Source of the DNA: JBDHWG01 sp039810085
GTDB taxonomy: Bacteria > Chloroflexota > Anaerolineae > Epilineales > JAHCIE01
NCBI GenBank assembly: GCA_039810085.1
Contig: JBDHWG010000011.1
Location: 121,611-185,610 of the forward strand
Length of the DNA stretch: 64,000 nt
Reading direction: 5' to 3'
Positions 18,547-27,779 of the stretch are shown here, in pieces. The notes beneath the pieces were generated by a model. It was not told the origin of the DNA. It made no database searches and saw only the letters and a program-made list of their open reading frames with translations. The first letter of the stretch is position 1. The number at the start of each line of letters is the position of its first letter. Made by a program: the position numbers and the translations under genes.

Positions 18547-20229
18547 GTGTCCCGATTGTCTCTTCGTTACCTGAGTGCTCTTGTCGGCCTTGCGTTCCTG
18601 GGCGCAATCATCGCTCTCCTGGCTGGGCAGCCAATCACATGGCTGGCCGCAGCAGGACCGGCCGCCATACCCACCACCGAGCGCCCTTTCACCGAGATCT
18701 ACCTGCCGCTCATCATGCGCGGCGTCGGCCGGCCCTTCCCCACCGACCCGCCACCTGCACCCACCATGACGCCGACAGTGACGGCGACCCGCCGTCCGAC
18801 GATTACGCTGACGGCCATGCCGAGCGAGACTGTCACGCCAACACAGACGCCATCCTCAACCGTGCTAGCCACTACCACACCGACCGGAACGAGCGCTGCC
18901 ACTGGCACGCCCACGGCCACGAACGTCACTGACGCTACAGGCACGGCGTCACCAAGCACGACAGCGACCGCTACTCCCCTGTCGAGCCTGACGCCGACGG
19001 CGACGAGATCGACGCCAAGTGCGACTCCTACCCCCGGTGGTCAGGTGGTCATTCTGAATGCACGCTCCTTGACGTACACTCTCTCCGGCCAAACCTGGCT
19101 GACCGTGGTCGGGGAGGTTCAGAACCAGAGCAGCGCGGCCGTGACAGACGTCGTTGTGACGATAAACCTGCGGCGGGATGACTTGCTCGTGCTTGCCACG
19201 TACCAGGCCGAAGTTTTCGCGGACCGCCTCGGGCCGATGCAGACCGCGCCGTTCCGACTCGTCGTCGCCCCGCCCAATGACTATGACAACAACGAGAGCC
19301 GAGTCACGGACTGGCGGTGGAGCGCGAAGCCATCATTGCCCACCCTGGCCCCGCCAACAGGGACGTATCAAAGTAGCGATGGGTACTTGTACGGCCAGAT
19401 TACCAATACGGCCAACGCCCCCATCCAGCACACCCGCGTCGTCGCCGTCTATCGCAGCATCGACGGTGCTATCGCCAATGTCGCCGATAGCGGAGGGGGT
19501 AGCGCCTCACCCTTTGGCCTGACGCTGGTGTCCGGCCAGACCACACCCTTTCGCATGACGTTGACGGGTGGCGCCTTTCCCGGCGAGCCAAGCTACACAA
19601 TCCTGTATGAACCGGCGACAGCGCCCGCGCCCTCTCCGCTCCCGACACGGGGCCTTAGAGTCGCCACAGGCAACGGCAACGCCGAGATCTACGGTGAATT
19701 GACCAACACAACCGCCGGACCAATCGACGAAACCCAGGTCACCGGCACGTTCTACGACGCGACGAACCGGGTCGTTGCGGCAGGTTGGGTCTGGAGCAGC
19801 GAGAACGCCGACCGAATTCTCAATCCGGGCGTCACCGCACCCTTCGTCCTCACACTTAGCGGACCAGGCGCGAACAGTTGGACGCGCTATACGATCCAGA
19901 CGGCGTATCGGTTAGTGCCCCAGCCGCTCCCCAGTGGCGTGAGCATCGACAACCCGAGCTTCAGCGTCAGTCTCGACGACCGCACCCTCACCCTGCGCGG
20001 CACGGTCGTCAACGGGGCGAATGTGGCGCTCGCTCGCCCGCGCCTCGTGGTGACGTTCTACCAGGGCAATGTCGTCTACTATGCCGTGGTCGCCGAATTG
20101 ACTGACGCCGTGAACCTCGCCCCAGGCAGGAACGCGCCTTGCATCGTGACGGCTCCACTGCCACCGGGCATCGGGGCGGGGCTGGCCGGCGCGTCGGCCA
20201 GCTACGCGATTGACTATCTCCCGAACTGA
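18547..20229 (+). CDS. Exported Thr/Pro-rich stalk protein with FxLYD-like domains
   Basis: I chose the GTG at 18547 because GGAG lies 6 bases upstream; an ATG at 18481 in the same frame has no ribosome site. The product is 560 residues. A signal peptide or anchor (about 1-34) is followed by the motif IYLPLIMRG and a Thr/Pro/Ser mucin-like stalk of about 110 residues. Then come three or four beta domains of about 100 residues with the FxLYD-like pattern (GEVQNQSSAAVTDVVVTI, GELTNTTAGPIDETQVTGTF, GTVVNGANVALARPRLVVTF). These are adhesion- or interaction-type surface domains with no catalytic motif. Its 3' end overlaps the convergent GT4 gene by 16 bases. Confidence 0.75.
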   Translation: MSRLSLRYLSALVGLAFLGAIIALLAGQPITWLAAAGPAAIPTTERPFTEIYLPLIMRGVGRPFPTDPPPAPTMTPTVTATRRPTITLTAMPSETVTPTQTPSSTVLATTTPTGTSAATGTPTATNVTDATGTASPSTTATATPLSSLTPTATRSTPSATPTPGGQVVILNARSLTYTLSGQTWLTVVGEVQNQSSAAVTDVVVTINLRRDDLLVLATYQAEVFADRLGPMQTAPFRLVVAPPNDYDNNESRVTDWRWSAKPSLPTLAPPTGTYQSSDGYLYGQITNTANAPIQHTRVVAVYRSIDGAIANVADSGGGSASPFGLTLVSGQTTPFRMTLTGGAFPGEPSYTILYEPATAPAPSPLPTRGLRVATGNGNAEIYGELTNTTAGPIDETQVTGTFYDATNRVVAAGWVWSSENADRILNPGVTAPFVLTLSGPGANSWTRYTIQTAYRLVPQPLPSGVSIDNPSFSVSLDDRTLTLRGTVVNGANVALARPRLVVTFYQGNVVYYAVVAELTDAVNLAPGRNAPCIVTAPLPPGIGAGLAGASASYAIDYLPN

Positions 20230-21329
20230 GCGTATGCCTCGCCGAGCGCCGTTTCGGTCACAGCGGCGGCACGCTCCCACGTGAACATGCGGGCGCGAAC
20301 CAGACCCCGCTGCCTCATCTTGCGCCGCAAGGTCTCGTTGACGGCTACCTGGGTGATAGTCGATGCCCACGCGAGCGGCTCCCTCGGCGGCAGGAGAAGA
20401 CCAGCATCGCCGACAACCTCAGGCAGCGACGATGTGTTGGCGGCCAGTGTCGGCGTGCCGCACGCCATCGCCTCGGCGAGCGGCATGCCGAACCCCTCGT
20501 GCAGGCTGGGTAGGGCCAGGGCCAACGCCTGGCGCATCAGCCCCGGCAGGTCGGCGGCGGGCGTGTGGCCGAGGAAGTGTACCCGCTCGATAAGGCCCCA
20601 ACGTTGCGTGAGCGCCTGCAGCCGATCCACCTCGCCCCCCCAACCGGGTCGCCCGACCAGCACCAGACTGATATCCTCTGGCACGTGAGGTAACGCCTCG
20701 ATCAGCACACCCGCATTCTTACGCGGCTGGAGCGTGCCGACAAAGAGCACGTAGCGATCCGGTAGACCGTAGCGCCTGCGGAGCAAGGCGGCTTCGTCGG
20801 GCACGGCATTCGGCGTGTACTGCGGGTCAACGGCGGGGTAGGCGACCAGAATGCGCTCCGGCGCCACGCCATAGAGCCGCATCACGTCACGTTTCGTCGC
20901 CTCTGAGTCCGCCAGGAGCCGCGCCGCGCGCCGCGCTGCCCAGAGAGTGGACAGCTCCAGGTAGGCGCGCTGGCGGCGCGTGTGGGCAGCGGGGAAATAG
21001 CGGAACCCTACGTCGTGAACCGTAACGACAGTCGCCGGCGGGTGCGTTAGCGGCAGAACATGGGCCGGCACGAGAAGGGCATCGGGGGAATGGCGCAGCA
21101 CCTCGGCCGCAAGGCGCGTGTGCGTCCACAGTCGAAGCGCGGGCATGAGGCGCATTTCAACGCCCGGTCTGGACAGCGCGGCAAGTTCTGGTGGCGGCGC
21201 GTCTCGAAAATAGAGGCGGTAATCGAAGCGACGCCGCTCCAGGAGGGCGCGGATAAGCCCCAGGGAGTAGTTCTCGGTGCCGGTGCGCGGCCCCGCGATG
21301 GCCCGGCTGGCGTCGATGCCGACCAGCAC
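20214..21329 (-). CDS. GT4-family glycosyltransferase (GT-B fold)
   Basis: A 371-residue cytoplasmic glycosyltransferase. The N-terminus (VGIDASRAIAGPRTGTENY) is the acceptor-side loop typical of mannosyltransferase-like GT4 enzymes. The C-terminal donor-binding half has LFVGTLQPRKN and the EX7E motif in HEGFGMPLAEAMACGTP. It likely adds a sugar from a nucleotide donor to a lipid-linked or capsular glycan. The GTG start lies 4 bases after the stop of the preceding membrane-protein gene, making it the last gene of the prfA-led operon. The donor sugar cannot be told. Confidence 0.9.
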   Translation of the reverse strand: MLVGIDASRAIAGPRTGTENYSLGLIRALLERRRFDYRLYFRDAPPPELAALSRPGVEMRLMPALRLWTHTRLAAEVLRHSPDALLVPAHVLPLTHPPATVVTVHDVGFRYFPAAHTRRQRAYLELSTLWAARRAARLLADSEATKRDVMRLYGVAPERILVAYPAVDPQYTPNAVPDEAALLRRRYGLPDRYVLFVGTLQPRKNAGVLIEALPHVPEDISLVLVGRPGWGGEVDRLQALTQRWGLIERVHFLGHTPAADLPGLMRQALALALPSLHEGFGMPLAEAMACGTPTLAANTSSLPEVVGDAGLLLPPREPLAWASTITQVAVNETLRRKMRQRGLVRARMFTWERAAAVTETALGEAYAQFGR

Positions 21330-21333
21330 AGGT

Positions 21334-21873
21334 TTACACCCGGGGCCGCGTAAACGCGCTCACGAGCACACCCAGTCCAACCAGGATGAGCAAGATCGGC
21401 ACGAACAGGGGCAGGACAAGAGCGGCAATCGTCGCGCCCAGGACGCCGAACGCGAACAGGTAGCCCACGACGCCGACGATGATGGTGATTGCGCCGACGA
21501 TGAACAGGCCCACGTCGCGCCTGCCCTCAACGAGAAACGCCACCATGAAGCCAATGCCGGCGATCAGCGGGAAGGTCGGCCAGAGCTGGGCCAGCGTGCC
21601 CCAATCGAGACGGCCGATGCTGTAGGGGAGAAAGAACAGCCCCAGCAAAAGCCCCCACATCCCAAACATCGCCATCGCCCCATCGCGGAAGCCTTCCTTG
21701 CGCGGTGCGAGCAGACCGGCGACCAGCAGGATTAGCCCCACCCCCGCGAGAACGGCGGGCCAGACGTTGAACAGGCTGACGGTCAGGTAGCCGAGCGCCT
21801 CCAGCAGCATCCAGACGCCGATGAGGATGAGAATGAGACCGATGATGACTCCAAAGACGCGGCGGGATCGCAT
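21334..21873 (-). CDS. Small multi-pass membrane protein, LiaI/LiaF-like (DUF5668-like)
   Basis: A 179-residue hydrophobic protein with five or six membrane segments and short charged loops. The repeated pattern (GLILILIGVWMLLEALGYL, LWPTFPLIAGIGFMVAFL) is that of LiaI-LiaF-like transmembrane regions and DUF5668, which in some bacteria sense envelope stress. The ATG at 21873 is chosen because AAGGAGG lies 6 bases upstream; an ATG at 21891 would overlap the previous gene. No soluble LiaF domain follows, so any signalling role is only a guess. Confidence 0.75.
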   Translation of the reverse strand: MRSRRVFGVIIGLILILIGVWMLLEALGYLTVSLFNVWPAVLAGVGLILLVAGLLAPRKEGFRDGAMAMFGMWGLLLGLFFLPYSIGRLDWGTLAQLWPTFPLIAGIGFMVAFLVEGRRDVGLFIVGAITIIVGVVGYLFAFGVLGATIAALVLPLFVPILLILVGLGVLVSAFTRPRV

Positions 21874-21887
21874 GGCGACCTCCTTGG

Positions 21888-22508
21888 TCAAGGATGGCTA
21901 ACGAGATCCGGATCGAGGGTGAGGGGTCCAGGGCGCAAGATGCGCGGTGGTGAAACGGTCGCATCGACAACGGTAGACGCCTCGCCGCCCAGCGAGTGCC
22001 CATTATCGAGAATCAGGGCCACGGCATCGCCGAGCATGGCGACTGCATCGGACGCCGTGAGGGCGGGTGAAACACCGGACAGGTTGGCGCTTGTCGCCGC
22101 CAGCGGCGCGCCGAGGGCGCGAATCAGAGCGCGTGTCACGTCACAGTCAGGAATACGTACAGCCACGGTATTTCCACCGGCCGTGAGCGAGGGCGGCAAT
22201 TCCGGGCGCGCGGGGATCACGACGGTTAACGCGCCCGGCCAGTAGCGCGCCATCAGCGTGCGCGCCAGCGCGCCGACGCCTATTCCCACGTGCTCCACGT
22301 CAGCAGGGTCGGCCAGGAGTAGTGGGATGGCCTTGTCGCGCGGGCGGAGTTTGGCGTCGTACAACTTCGCCACTGCTGCCTCGCGCAGGCCATGCGCCGC
22401 CACGCCGTAGACCGTATCCGTCGGGACGACGATGAGCTTGTCCGCCAGGAGCGCGCGCACCGATTCGTCTAGTGCGCCGAGCGCGTCGGCGCGAATGACG
22501 GGCGGCAT
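21888..22508 (-). CDS. tsaC: L-threonylcarbamoyladenylate synthase (TsaC/YrdC)
   Basis: A 206-residue YrdC-fold protein that makes threonylcarbamoyl-AMP for t6A37 modification of ANN-decoding tRNAs. The N-terminal VVPTDTVYGVAA and K-R-P-like segment (KLRPRDKAIPLLL) bind ATP and threonine. The C-terminal Sua5 domain is absent, so it is the short TsaC form. The ATG overlaps the stop of the upstream HAD gene (TAATG) with GGGAGG before it, which is preferred over an upstream in-frame ATG at 22583. Confidence 0.92.
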   Translation of the reverse strand: MPPVIRADALGALDESVRALLADKLIVVPTDTVYGVAAHGLREAAVAKLYDAKLRPRDKAIPLLLADPADVEHVGIGVGALARTLMARYWPGALTVVIPARPELPPSLTAGGNTVAVRIPDCDVTRALIRALGAPLAATSANLSGVSPALTASDAVAMLGDAVALILDNGHSLGGEASTVVDATVSPPRILRPGPLTLDPDLVSHP

Positions 22509-23323
22509 TACACGCGCCTCCCCAGCGCGAACCGTTCGAGGGCGACCGCCGCCCCATCCTCGGCCTGTCCAGGCGCGACCCAATCAGCGACGGCTTGCAG
22601 GCTGGGCGCGCCGCTGCCCATCGCCACGCCTATCCCGGCCCACTCGACCATGCTGCGGTCATTGTCGTTGTCGCCAACGGCCATGACGCCCTCGCGGGGT
22701 ACACCCAGGCGCGCGGCCAGCCAGGCCAGCGCCGTTCCCTTGGATGCGCCAGGCGGGTTGCCCTCGACAAACAGACGGTGCGAGCGAACGATGTGCAGTG
22801 GACCGTTGAACAGCCGCTTCCAGCGCGTCTCGATAATGTCGGCCTCGGCCGGCTCAGCGATGATGATGAACTTCAAGGGTTGGGCATAGTCGAGGATGCG
22901 GCGCAGGCGCGGCTCGTGGACGATGCGCAGACCGAACCAACGCTCGTAGAACTCCTGGGGCCACAGCAGCTTGCGGAAGTAGATGACATCCTCGCCGTAC
23001 AGGCTGATGTCCAGGTCCTCCCGGTCAGCTTGCTCGATGACTCTCTCGGCGATCTCGGCGCTCATCGTCACCTCGTGGAGCACCCGGCCCGTACACGGGT
23101 CGCCAATCACGCCGCCCTGGTAGCAGATGAGCGGCGTCGTGATGCCCAGGCGCTCGGCGAATGGGCGGGTCGAGACGAACCCGCGGCCCGTGGCGAGGGT
23201 GACGTGGACGCCAGCAGTAGTGGCGTCGCGGATAGCGTTGATGGTGCGCGGTGTAATGTGCAGCTCCTCGTTCAACAGTGTCCCATCGAGGTCGAGGGCG
23301 ACAAGGCGAATCGGCTCAGACAT
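22508..23323 (-). CDS. HAD-superfamily phosphatase, Cof type
   Basis: A 271-residue Cof-type (C2B cap) HAD hydrolase. Motif I is ALDLDGTLL at the N-terminus, motif II Thr is in LATGRGF, and motif IV is AVGDNDNDRSM. Such enzymes remove phosphate from sugar phosphates, nucleotides or cofactors; the substrate is not predictable. It overlaps prmC by 8 bases and tsaC by one, so it sits inside a translation-coupled operon. Confidence 0.9.
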   Translation of the reverse strand: MSEPIRLVALDLDGTLLNEELHITPRTINAIRDATTAGVHVTLATGRGFVSTRPFAERLGITTPLICYQGGVIGDPCTGRVLHEVTMSAEIAERVIEQADREDLDISLYGEDVIYFRKLLWPQEFYERWFGLRIVHEPRLRRILDYAQPLKFIIIAEPAEADIIETRWKRLFNGPLHIVRSHRLFVEGNPPGASKGTALAWLAARLGVPREGVMAVGDNDNDRSMVEWAGIGVAMGSGAPSLQAVADWVAPGQAEDGAAVALERFALGRRV

Positions 23324-24230
23324 CTCCCAATCTTATCTCCACCAGACGGTCATGGCCGGCCAGGTCCGGCGTGACCGTCACTTGACTCGGACGGAGCGCC
23401 TGGGCAAGCACAGCCACAGCTGCGCCCTGCCCCGCCCCGACTTCTAGCAAGAATACGGCCTCTGAGGAAACCCGGCCCGGCGCCTGGGCGAACAGGCGGC
23501 GGAACAGGTCGAGGCCGTCCGGTCCGCCGTCGAGGGCCAGCCGCGGCTCGCACTGCACCTCCGGCTGGAGCGTCGCCAGGTCACCTTGCGGAATGTACGG
23601 CAGGTTCGCCAGCACAACGTCCACCGGCGCGTCGAGGGGCAAGAGCAGGTCACCGTGGCGGAAATCAATGTGGTAGGCCCCATCCACGCGAGCTGCGTTC
23701 AGCTCAGCCACGGCGAGGGCATCCAGCGAGATATCCACGGCTGTGAGAGTCAGTAAATCGGGCAGGGCCGCAGCGACCGTAACCGCAATCGCGCCCGACC
23801 CCGTGCCGATGTCTGCCACACGCGGCCAGATGCCGTGAGCCTCATGCCAGCCCCCTATGACGTCCAGGGCGCGGTCGACCAGCATCTCCGTCTCCGGACG
23901 CGGCATCAGGACGCGCTCGTCCACTACAAAATCCAGGCCATAGAACTCGCGCCGCTTGAGAATGTAAGCCAGCGGGCGGCGCTCTTCCCGCATCCTTGCC
24001 CATCCCTCGACCGTTCTGCCGAGTCCACCCGGCACCTCTGCCTCGGGATGCGCCAGCAGCCAGGCGCGGTTGACGCGGAGGACGTGCGCCAGGATGACCT
24101 GGGCATCCAGCGCCGGTGTATCGATACCGGCGCGGGCGAAGCGAGCCGTCAACTGCCGCAACAAAAAGCCCACGGTCGACTCGCGCGAGCCGAGTCGGTC
24201 CATGGGCTGGGTGTCGTGCTTACGGGACAT
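23316..24230 (-). CDS. prmC: Release-factor glutamine N5-methyltransferase
   Basis: A 304-residue SAM-dependent methyltransferase that methylates the GGQ glutamine of release factors. The helical N-terminal domain precedes the SAM site VADIGTGSGAIAVTVA. The catalytic motif reads NLPYIP instead of the common NPPY, a tolerated type of change at the second position. The gene follows prfA, which encodes its substrate, an arrangement common in bacteria. The ATG at 24230 is 13 bases after the prfA stop; the ribosome site is weak, and an ATG at 24203 is an alternative. Confidence 0.92.
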   Translation of the reverse strand: MSRKHDTQPMDRLGSRESTVGFLLRQLTARFARAGIDTPALDAQVILAHVLRVNRAWLLAHPEAEVPGGLGRTVEGWARMREERRPLAYILKRREFYGLDFVVDERVLMPRPETEMLVDRALDVIGGWHEAHGIWPRVADIGTGSGAIAVTVAAALPDLLTLTAVDISLDALAVAELNAARVDGAYHIDFRHGDLLLPLDAPVDVVLANLPYIPQGDLATLQPEVQCEPRLALDGGPDGLDLFRRLFAQAPGRVSSEAVFLLEVGAGQGAAVAVLAQALRPSQVTVTPDLAGHDRLVEIRLGDV

Positions 24231-24243
24231 GGCGGCCAACAGG

Positions 24244-25311
24244 TCAGGCAACAGCGGCCTGCAGGCGGGTCGTCTGATCCTCCAGGCCGAGGGCATCGAT
24301 GAACTCGTCCAGCGCGCCTTGCATCACCATGTCGAGATTGTAGACCGTCATGTTGATGCGGTGGTCGGTGACGCGGTTCTGGGGGAAGTTGTACGTGCGA
24401 ATCTTCTCCGCCCGCTCCCCCGTCCCCACCTGGGAACGGCGCGCTTCGGTCAATTCGGCCTGGCGCTTCTCTTCCTCGATGGCGTACAGCCGGGCGCGCA
24501 GCACAGACATTGCCTTGAGCTTGTTCTTGAGCTGCGACTTCTCGTCCTGACACGTCACGACGAGGCCGGTCGGGAGGTGCGTGATGCGGACGGCCGAGTC
24601 CGTTGTGTTGACGCTCTGCCCGCCGTGGCCCGACGAGCGGTAGACGTCGATGCGCAGGTCGTTCGGGTCGATCTTCACGTCAACCTCGTCCACCTCCGGC
24701 AGCACCGCGACGGTTGCCGTCGAGGTGTGAATGCGGCCCTGCGCCTCGGTGTCCGGCACACGCTGCACACGGTGGACGCCGCTCTCGTACTTCAGGCGCG
24801 AGTAAGCGCCGTCGCCCTTGACCTCGAAAATGATTTCCTTGAAGCCGCCGATGCCAGTGTCGCTGGCGCTGATGATGTCCACCTTCCAGCGGTGAACCTC
24901 GGCGTAGCGCTGGTACATGCGGAACAGGTCCGCCGCGAACAGCGCCGCCTCGTCGCCCCCTGTGCCGGCCCGAATCTCCACAATCACGTTGCGCTTGTCG
25001 TTCGGGTCCGTGGGCAGCAGCAGGCGCTTGAGCTGCTCCTGGAGTCGGGCGTCCTCGGCCTCCAGCTCAGGCAACTCGGCCTGGGCCAGTTCGGCCAGCT
25101 CCGGGTCGTCGCCGACCGCCAGTTCCTGCGCCTCGGCCAGATGCTTCGCCACACCCTGGTACTGTCGGTACGTATCGACGACCTCTTGCAGCTCCGCCTG
25201 CTCCTGCCCAAGCGTGCGCAGACGGTCCATATCCGCGAGCACCACCGGATCGGACAACAAGGTGTTTATCTCTTCGTATCGCTTCTCAATCTGGTCCAGC
25301 TTTTCCAACAT
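24244..25311 (-). CDS. prfA: Peptide chain release factor 1
   Basis: A 355-residue class I release factor for UAA and UAG. The GGQ motif is in SSGHGGQSVNTTDSA (about 230) and the codon-recognition PxT tripeptide is PDT in RVPDTEAQGR, with Asp in the variable middle place. Long acidic N-terminal helices precede it as usual. A GAGGG ribosome site lies just before the ATG. It is the first gene of a six-gene run (prfA, prmC, HAD phosphatase, tsaC, small membrane protein, GT4) with overlaps or gaps under 20 bases. Confidence 0.96.
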   Translation of the reverse strand: MLEKLDQIEKRYEEINTLLSDPVVLADMDRLRTLGQEQAELQEVVDTYRQYQGVAKHLAEAQELAVGDDPELAELAQAELPELEAEDARLQEQLKRLLLPTDPNDKRNVIVEIRAGTGGDEAALFAADLFRMYQRYAEVHRWKVDIISASDTGIGGFKEIIFEVKGDGAYSRLKYESGVHRVQRVPDTEAQGRIHTSTATVAVLPEVDEVDVKIDPNDLRIDVYRSSGHGGQSVNTTDSAVRITHLPTGLVVTCQDEKSQLKNKLKAMSVLRARLYAIEEEKRQAELTEARRSQVGTGERAEKIRTYNFPQNRVTDHRINMTVYNLDMVMQGALDEFIDALGLEDQTTRLQAAVA

Positions 25312-25398
25312 ACACCCTCAACAGCAACGCGTAGTCGCGCCAGTGTAATACCATCTAAAGTAAGACACGCCTGTCCGCACTATCCTTACGAGACACAA

Positions 25399-25516
25399 GT
25401 CATTGCGAGCAGAGCGAAGCAATCCCCCGCCCTTGCGATAGCAACTCTAGCGCACAGCGTAGCGCCTCTCACAGCGTGAGATTGCTTCGTCGGGCTATCG
25501 CCCACCTCGCAATGAC
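25399..25516. repeat. Dispersed palindromic element, family B (intergenic copy)
   Basis: The ends are perfect 11-bp inverted repeats, GTCATTGCGAG and CTCGCAATGAC, with perfect inner arms CGAAGCAATC and GATTGCTTCG. The 118-bp element has no coding capacity and lies between prfA and the GH4 gene. It matches the in-gene copy at 13386-13506 and half of the composite at 15506. Its size and terminal repeats suggest a MITE-like non-autonomous mobile element. Confidence 0.85.
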
Positions 25517-25537
25517 GCCTCTATCGAGCAACCGAGC

Positions 25538-26854
25538 CTAAACCGGCACGCTCATCCGCCGGCTCAACCGGATGCCTTCTGGGAGGGCGTCGCCGTGGGC
25601 TGCGATGAGGTCGGTGACCATCGCCTGGATCTGGCCCAGGGTCAGCGCCGAGGACGCCGCCGGATCGAGATACGCGGCATAGTAGACGTCGTCGCGATTG
25701 CCTTCCAAGGCCGCCTTGACCGCCAGACGCTGAACGTCGATGTTGGAGCGGTTCAGCGCTGCGAGTTGCGGCGGGAGAGCGCCAAAGGGCAGCGGATGGA
25801 TGCCGTCCTTATCGACCGTGCAGCGCACTTCGACGCACGCATCCTGGGCCAGATTGTCGATCAGACCGTGGTTCGCAACGTTGCCGTAGAACGTGGACGG
25901 AACGCCCGTCTCCATCGCATGGATGATGAACGCGCCGTACTCCTCGCTGCGCTTGACGGTGAACGACGCGCCGTTGTGGAGGCGCTTGTAGGTGTGCTGG
26001 AACTCGCGCAAGTTGTTGGCGCTGCGGCGGACGTACTCGTCCAGCGGGATGTCGAGGCGGTCGATCTCGGTCGGGCTTTTGAGGAAGTACGGGACGTACT
26101 CCGACATATGCTCGCTGGACTCAGTCACGAAGTAGCCGAAGTGCTTGAAGATTTCGAAGCGCACCTTGTCGTGGGCGAAGATGAAGCGGTGCTGCATCGC
26201 CTCGCGCAGCATGGGGTAGAGGTCCTGCCCCTCCCACTCCAGCTTCATGAACCATGCCATGTGGTTGATGCCCGCTGTGTCGTAGACCAGTTCCTTGTAC
26301 GGTATATCGAGATAGCCGGCAAGCTGGTGCGACGTGCCCTGGACGCTATGGCACAAACCGACGGACTTGATGGGCGTGGCGGCGTTGATGGCCCACATCA
26401 GCATCGCCATCGGGTTGGTGTAGTTCAGGAGCCAGGCATCCGGGCAGACCGCCTGCATGTCGCGGCAGATCTCCAGGATCACCGGGATGGTGCGCAGGGC
26501 ACGGAAGATGCCGCCAATGCCCATCGTATCGCCGATGGTCTGGCGCAGCCCGTACTGGCGTGGAATGTCAAAGTCGAGGAGCGTCGCTGCGTGGCCGCCG
26601 ACCTGGACCATGTTGATAACGTAGTCGGCGCCGTCCAACGCCGCGCGGCGGTCGGCGTGGGCCTCGAGATTCGGGTGCGCCGCCAGGGCGTTGGCCGTCC
26701 ACTGGGCCATGCGATACCCGGCGTCGAGACGCTCCGGGTCGATGTCGTGGAGGGCGATTGTGCTCTCGGCGAGGGCAGGGAAGCTCAGGATATCCCCAAG
26801 CAGATTTTTGGTGAAGACAACACTCCCCGCGCCAATCATGGCAATCTTTGGCAT
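25538..26854 (-). CDS. GH4-family glycosidase (alpha-galactosidase/alpha-glucosidase type)
   Basis: A 438-residue NAD+- and metal-dependent glycosidase of family GH4, which cleaves by an oxidation-elimination route. The N-terminal Rossmann motif is MIGAGSVVF. The metal-binding Cys is in GLCHSVQG and the His in GINHMAWF. NYTNPMAMLMW matches the substrate-binding Asn loop of MelA-like enzymes. The ATG at 26854 has AAAGG upstream, whereas the reading frame extended to 26935 has no such site. It is probably an alpha-galactosidase, but family members vary in substrate. It is transcribed away from the CoA-transferase pair. Confidence 0.9.
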   Translation of the reverse strand: MPKIAMIGAGSVVFTKNLLGDILSFPALAESTIALHDIDPERLDAGYRMAQWTANALAAHPNLEAHADRRAALDGADYVINMVQVGGHAATLLDFDIPRQYGLRQTIGDTMGIGGIFRALRTIPVILEICRDMQAVCPDAWLLNYTNPMAMLMWAINAATPIKSVGLCHSVQGTSHQLAGYLDIPYKELVYDTAGINHMAWFMKLEWEGQDLYPMLREAMQHRFIFAHDKVRFEIFKHFGYFVTESSEHMSEYVPYFLKSPTEIDRLDIPLDEYVRRSANNLREFQHTYKRLHNGASFTVKRSEEYGAFIIHAMETGVPSTFYGNVANHGLIDNLAQDACVEVRCTVDKDGIHPLPFGALPPQLAALNRSNIDVQRLAVKAALEGNRDDVYYAAYLDPAASSALTLGQIQAMVTDLIAAHGDALPEGIRLSRRMSVPV

Positions 26855-26902
26855 GATTTCGAACCTTTCTAGGACAATTGAATGGCTGCCACATTGACCT
26901 CT

Positions 26903-26931
26903 TTGCGGGCGTGAGCAGACACGTCTATAAT
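26903..26931 (+). promoter_or_regulatory. Promoter of the CoA-transferase-like genes
   Basis: TTGCGG (26903-26908) and TATAAT (26926-26931) are 17 bp apart, about 30 bases before the ATG at 26961. A strong AAGGAGG ribosome site follows. Confidence 0.6.
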
Positions 26932-26960
26932 ACACCCAGGCTGCACAAGGAGGCTACCCC

Positions 26961-27779
26961 ATGCGAGATAAACGAGCAAACCTGCGAGACGTAGTCACAA
27001 GCGTGCCTGACGGCGCGTCCATTGCTCTCGGCGGCAATACTTTGCATCGCGCGCCGTGCGCGTTCGTTCACGAGCTTGTGCGCCAGCAGAAGCACAGCCT
27101 GACGGTCATCAAGACCGCTGCCTCCTACGACGTGGACCTGCTGGCCGGAACCGGCTGCATCGCTCGCGCCGAGGTCGCCTTCGTCGGCTTCGAGAACGTC
27201 TTCGGGCTGGCCCCGCGCTACCGCCGTGCCATCGAGACCGGCCAACTGCAACTCAAGGAGCACGCCTGCTACACCGTCATCAGTGGGTTGCGCGCATCGG
27301 CCCAGGGCGTGCCGTTCATGCCGGTCGCGGGCATGTTCGGCTCCGACGTAGTCGCCAAGAGCGACTTCCGCACCATCGAGGACCCGTTCACCGGCCACCC
27401 GGTCGTTGCTGTTCCCGCGCTTCGACCCGACGTCGCCGTTGTCCACGTCCAGGAGGCCGACGCCGAGGGCAACGCCCGCATCTACGGGACGCGCTTCGAG
27501 GACGCCCTCATTGCCCAGGCAGCGCAGCGGGTCATCATCACCTGCGAGCGCATCGTGGACGGCAGCGTACTGGCGACGCGTCCGGAGTTGACGGCCATCC
27601 CCGGCTACCTTGTCGAAGCCGTTGTCGAAGCGCCGCGCGGCGCGTGGCCGCTCAGCTGCGCGGACGAGTACGACTACGACCACGAATTCCTCGCCGCCTA
27701 CATTCGGGCCGCCCAGGATGACGCGGTGTACGCGGCGTTCGTCGAGCAACATGTCCTCGCGCCGACGGTGGCCGCATGA
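26961..27779 (+). CDS. CoA-transferase-like protein, subunit A (GctA/IpdA type)
   Basis: A 272-residue alpha subunit of the class I CoA-transferase fold. The N-terminal DGASIALGGN is the usual nucleotide-like loop and GFENVFGLAPRYRRAIE is typical of GctA/IpdA. A Glu in LKEHACYTV (residue 100), just before GLRASAQGVPF, lies where IpdA-type proteins have a conserved acid. Its stop overlaps the start of subunit B (ATGA), so the subunits are coupled. The substrate may be a dicarboxylate or ring-derived CoA thioester. No other degradation genes are beside it. Confidence 0.85.
   Translation: MRDKRANLRDVVTSVPDGASIALGGNTLHRAPCAFVHELVRQQKHSLTVIKTAASYDVDLLAGTGCIARAEVAFVGFENVFGLAPRYRRAIETGQLQLKEHACYTVISGLRASAQGVPFMPVAGMFGSDVVAKSDFRTIEDPFTGHPVVAVPALRPDVAVVHVQEADAEGNARIYGTRFEDALIAQAAQRVIITCERIVDGSVLATRPELTAIPGYLVEAVVEAPRGAWPLSCADEYDYDHEFLAAYIRAAQDDAVYAAFVEQHVLAPTVAA

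Noticed and set aside
23316..24230. NLPY in prmC considered as a lost active site
   Set aside because: The family tolerates aliphatic residues at the second position of the (N/D)xPY motif, and the SAM-binding site is intact.
24070..25479. A 469-codon open frame opposite prmC and prfA
   Set aside because: It runs across two well-supported genes and a palindromic repeat and has no recognisable motif.
25595..26872. A 425-codon open frame opposite the GH4 gene
   Set aside because: The composition is that of a reverse-frame shadow in GC-rich DNA, with no ribosome site or family pattern, while the opposite strand encodes a clear GH4 enzyme.
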